From: Hepatocystis sp. ex Piliocolobus tephrosceles
Taxonomy: Eukaryota > Apicomplexa > Aconoidasida > Haemosporida > Plasmodiidae
Direction: 5' to 3'
Assembly: GCA_902459845.2 (NCBI GenBank)
Contig: CABPSV020000423.1
Coordinates: forward strand, 1-16,567
DNA: 16,567 nucleotides
Shown: positions 16,399 through 16,567 of the stretch, one piece after another
How positions within the stretch are numbered: position 1 is the first letter of the stretch
Layout: every line of letters begins with the position of its first letter
Position numbers and translations under genes: made by a program
Notes under the pieces: model-generated
The model's database searches: none
Told to the model about the DNA's origin: nothing
What the model saw: only the letters and a program-made list of their open reading frames with translations

Positions 16399-16443
16399 CT
16401 CATTATTTAGTACATCAATTTTGACAAATTTAAAGTAGTACAT
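16399..16443 (-). other. Possible short 5' coding exon ending at a GTAAGG donor
   Basis: On the minus strand an ATG at 16443, with an in-frame stop two codons upstream, opens 15 codons (MYYFKFVKIDVLNNE) ending GAG followed by GTAAGG, a near-consensus splice donor. The composition is protein-like and unlike the surrounding homopolymers. I found no matching acceptor with a sustained frame between here and the membrane-protein gene, so this may be an untranslated leader exon or chance. Confidence 0.2.
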
Positions 16444-16567
16444 ATATCACTATATTCAAATTTGATTAAACTTGTACATCAGTTTTGTGTTATTTCAATA
16501 CTTGATCGTCTATGTTGTGTTAAAATTGGTCTTATATACATATATATATGTATATGTTTATATGTAT

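Larger units (their letters stand above)
15595..16567. other. Upstream region of the membrane-protein gene
   Basis: The region contains a palindrome (15614-15627), a 48-A run (15637-15684), T runs at about 15769-15780 and 15820-15848, the pentamer array at 16026-16085, an A-rich block with a 62-A run (16244-16349) and a terminal TATG patch. It should carry the promoter and 5' UTR of the minus-strand gene. A possible short minus-strand exon is listed separately. The stretch at 15850-16010 is less AT-biased but shows no convincing coding frame on either strand. Confidence 0.6.

Overview
The window looks like a piece of nuclear chromosome from a malaria parasite (genus Plasmodium). The evidence is extreme A+T content, intergenic DNA made largely of poly(dA:dT) tracts and (TA)n or (TATG)n microsatellites, short T-rich introns with GTAAGT-like donors, and proteins interrupted by Asn/Lys/Asp-rich low-complexity insertions. 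The recognisable genes (DSK2/ubiquilin, HflX-type GTPase, RPR2/Rpp21, two-domain glyoxalase I, multi-spanning membrane protein) appear to be in the order I recall for part of P. falciparum chromosome 11. That synteny is from memory and unchecked. The glyoxalase seems too different from what I remember of P. falciparum to be that species itself, so another Plasmodium, possibly an AT-rich avian or other non-Laverania lineage, is likely. The species call is inference.

Layout. 1-853: AT microsatellites, no gene. 854-2849 (minus): a four-exon DSK2/ubiquilin gene (UBL, STI1-like region, UBA). 2850-4475: divergent promoter region. 4476-6830 (plus): a large HflX-family GTPase with a basic, acid-free N-terminus suggesting organelle import. 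6831-8093: intergenic, opening with a CpG-rich hexamer array. 8094-9896 (plus): an RNase P RPR2/Rpp21-type zinc-ribbon protein carrying six 35-residue repeats arranged as three A-B dimers. 9897-11125: intergenic. 11126-12211 (plus): double-domain glyoxalase I with both metal sites complete. 12212-13287: convergent intergenic region with a 62-base A run and a 14-bp tandem array of 18 units. 13288-15594 (minus): a 768-residue multi-pass membrane protein with weak resemblance to membralin. 15595-16567: AT-rich upstream DNA with a GTTTY pentamer array, a second 62-base A run and a possible short 5' exon on the minus strand.

The genes do not form a pathway. They are separate eukaryotic transcription units for protein quality control (DSK2), organelle ribosome rescue or assembly (HflX), RNA processing (RPR2), methylglyoxal detoxification (GloI) and an unknown membrane function. 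No operon, CRISPR array, mobile element, rRNA or tRNA was seen. The most notable non-genic signal is that three unrelated tandem arrays vary mainly by CG/TG/TA transitions, and in the 14-bp array these states are ordered from one end to the other. The most notable protein signal is the recently homogenised A-B repeat block inside a putative RNase P subunit.
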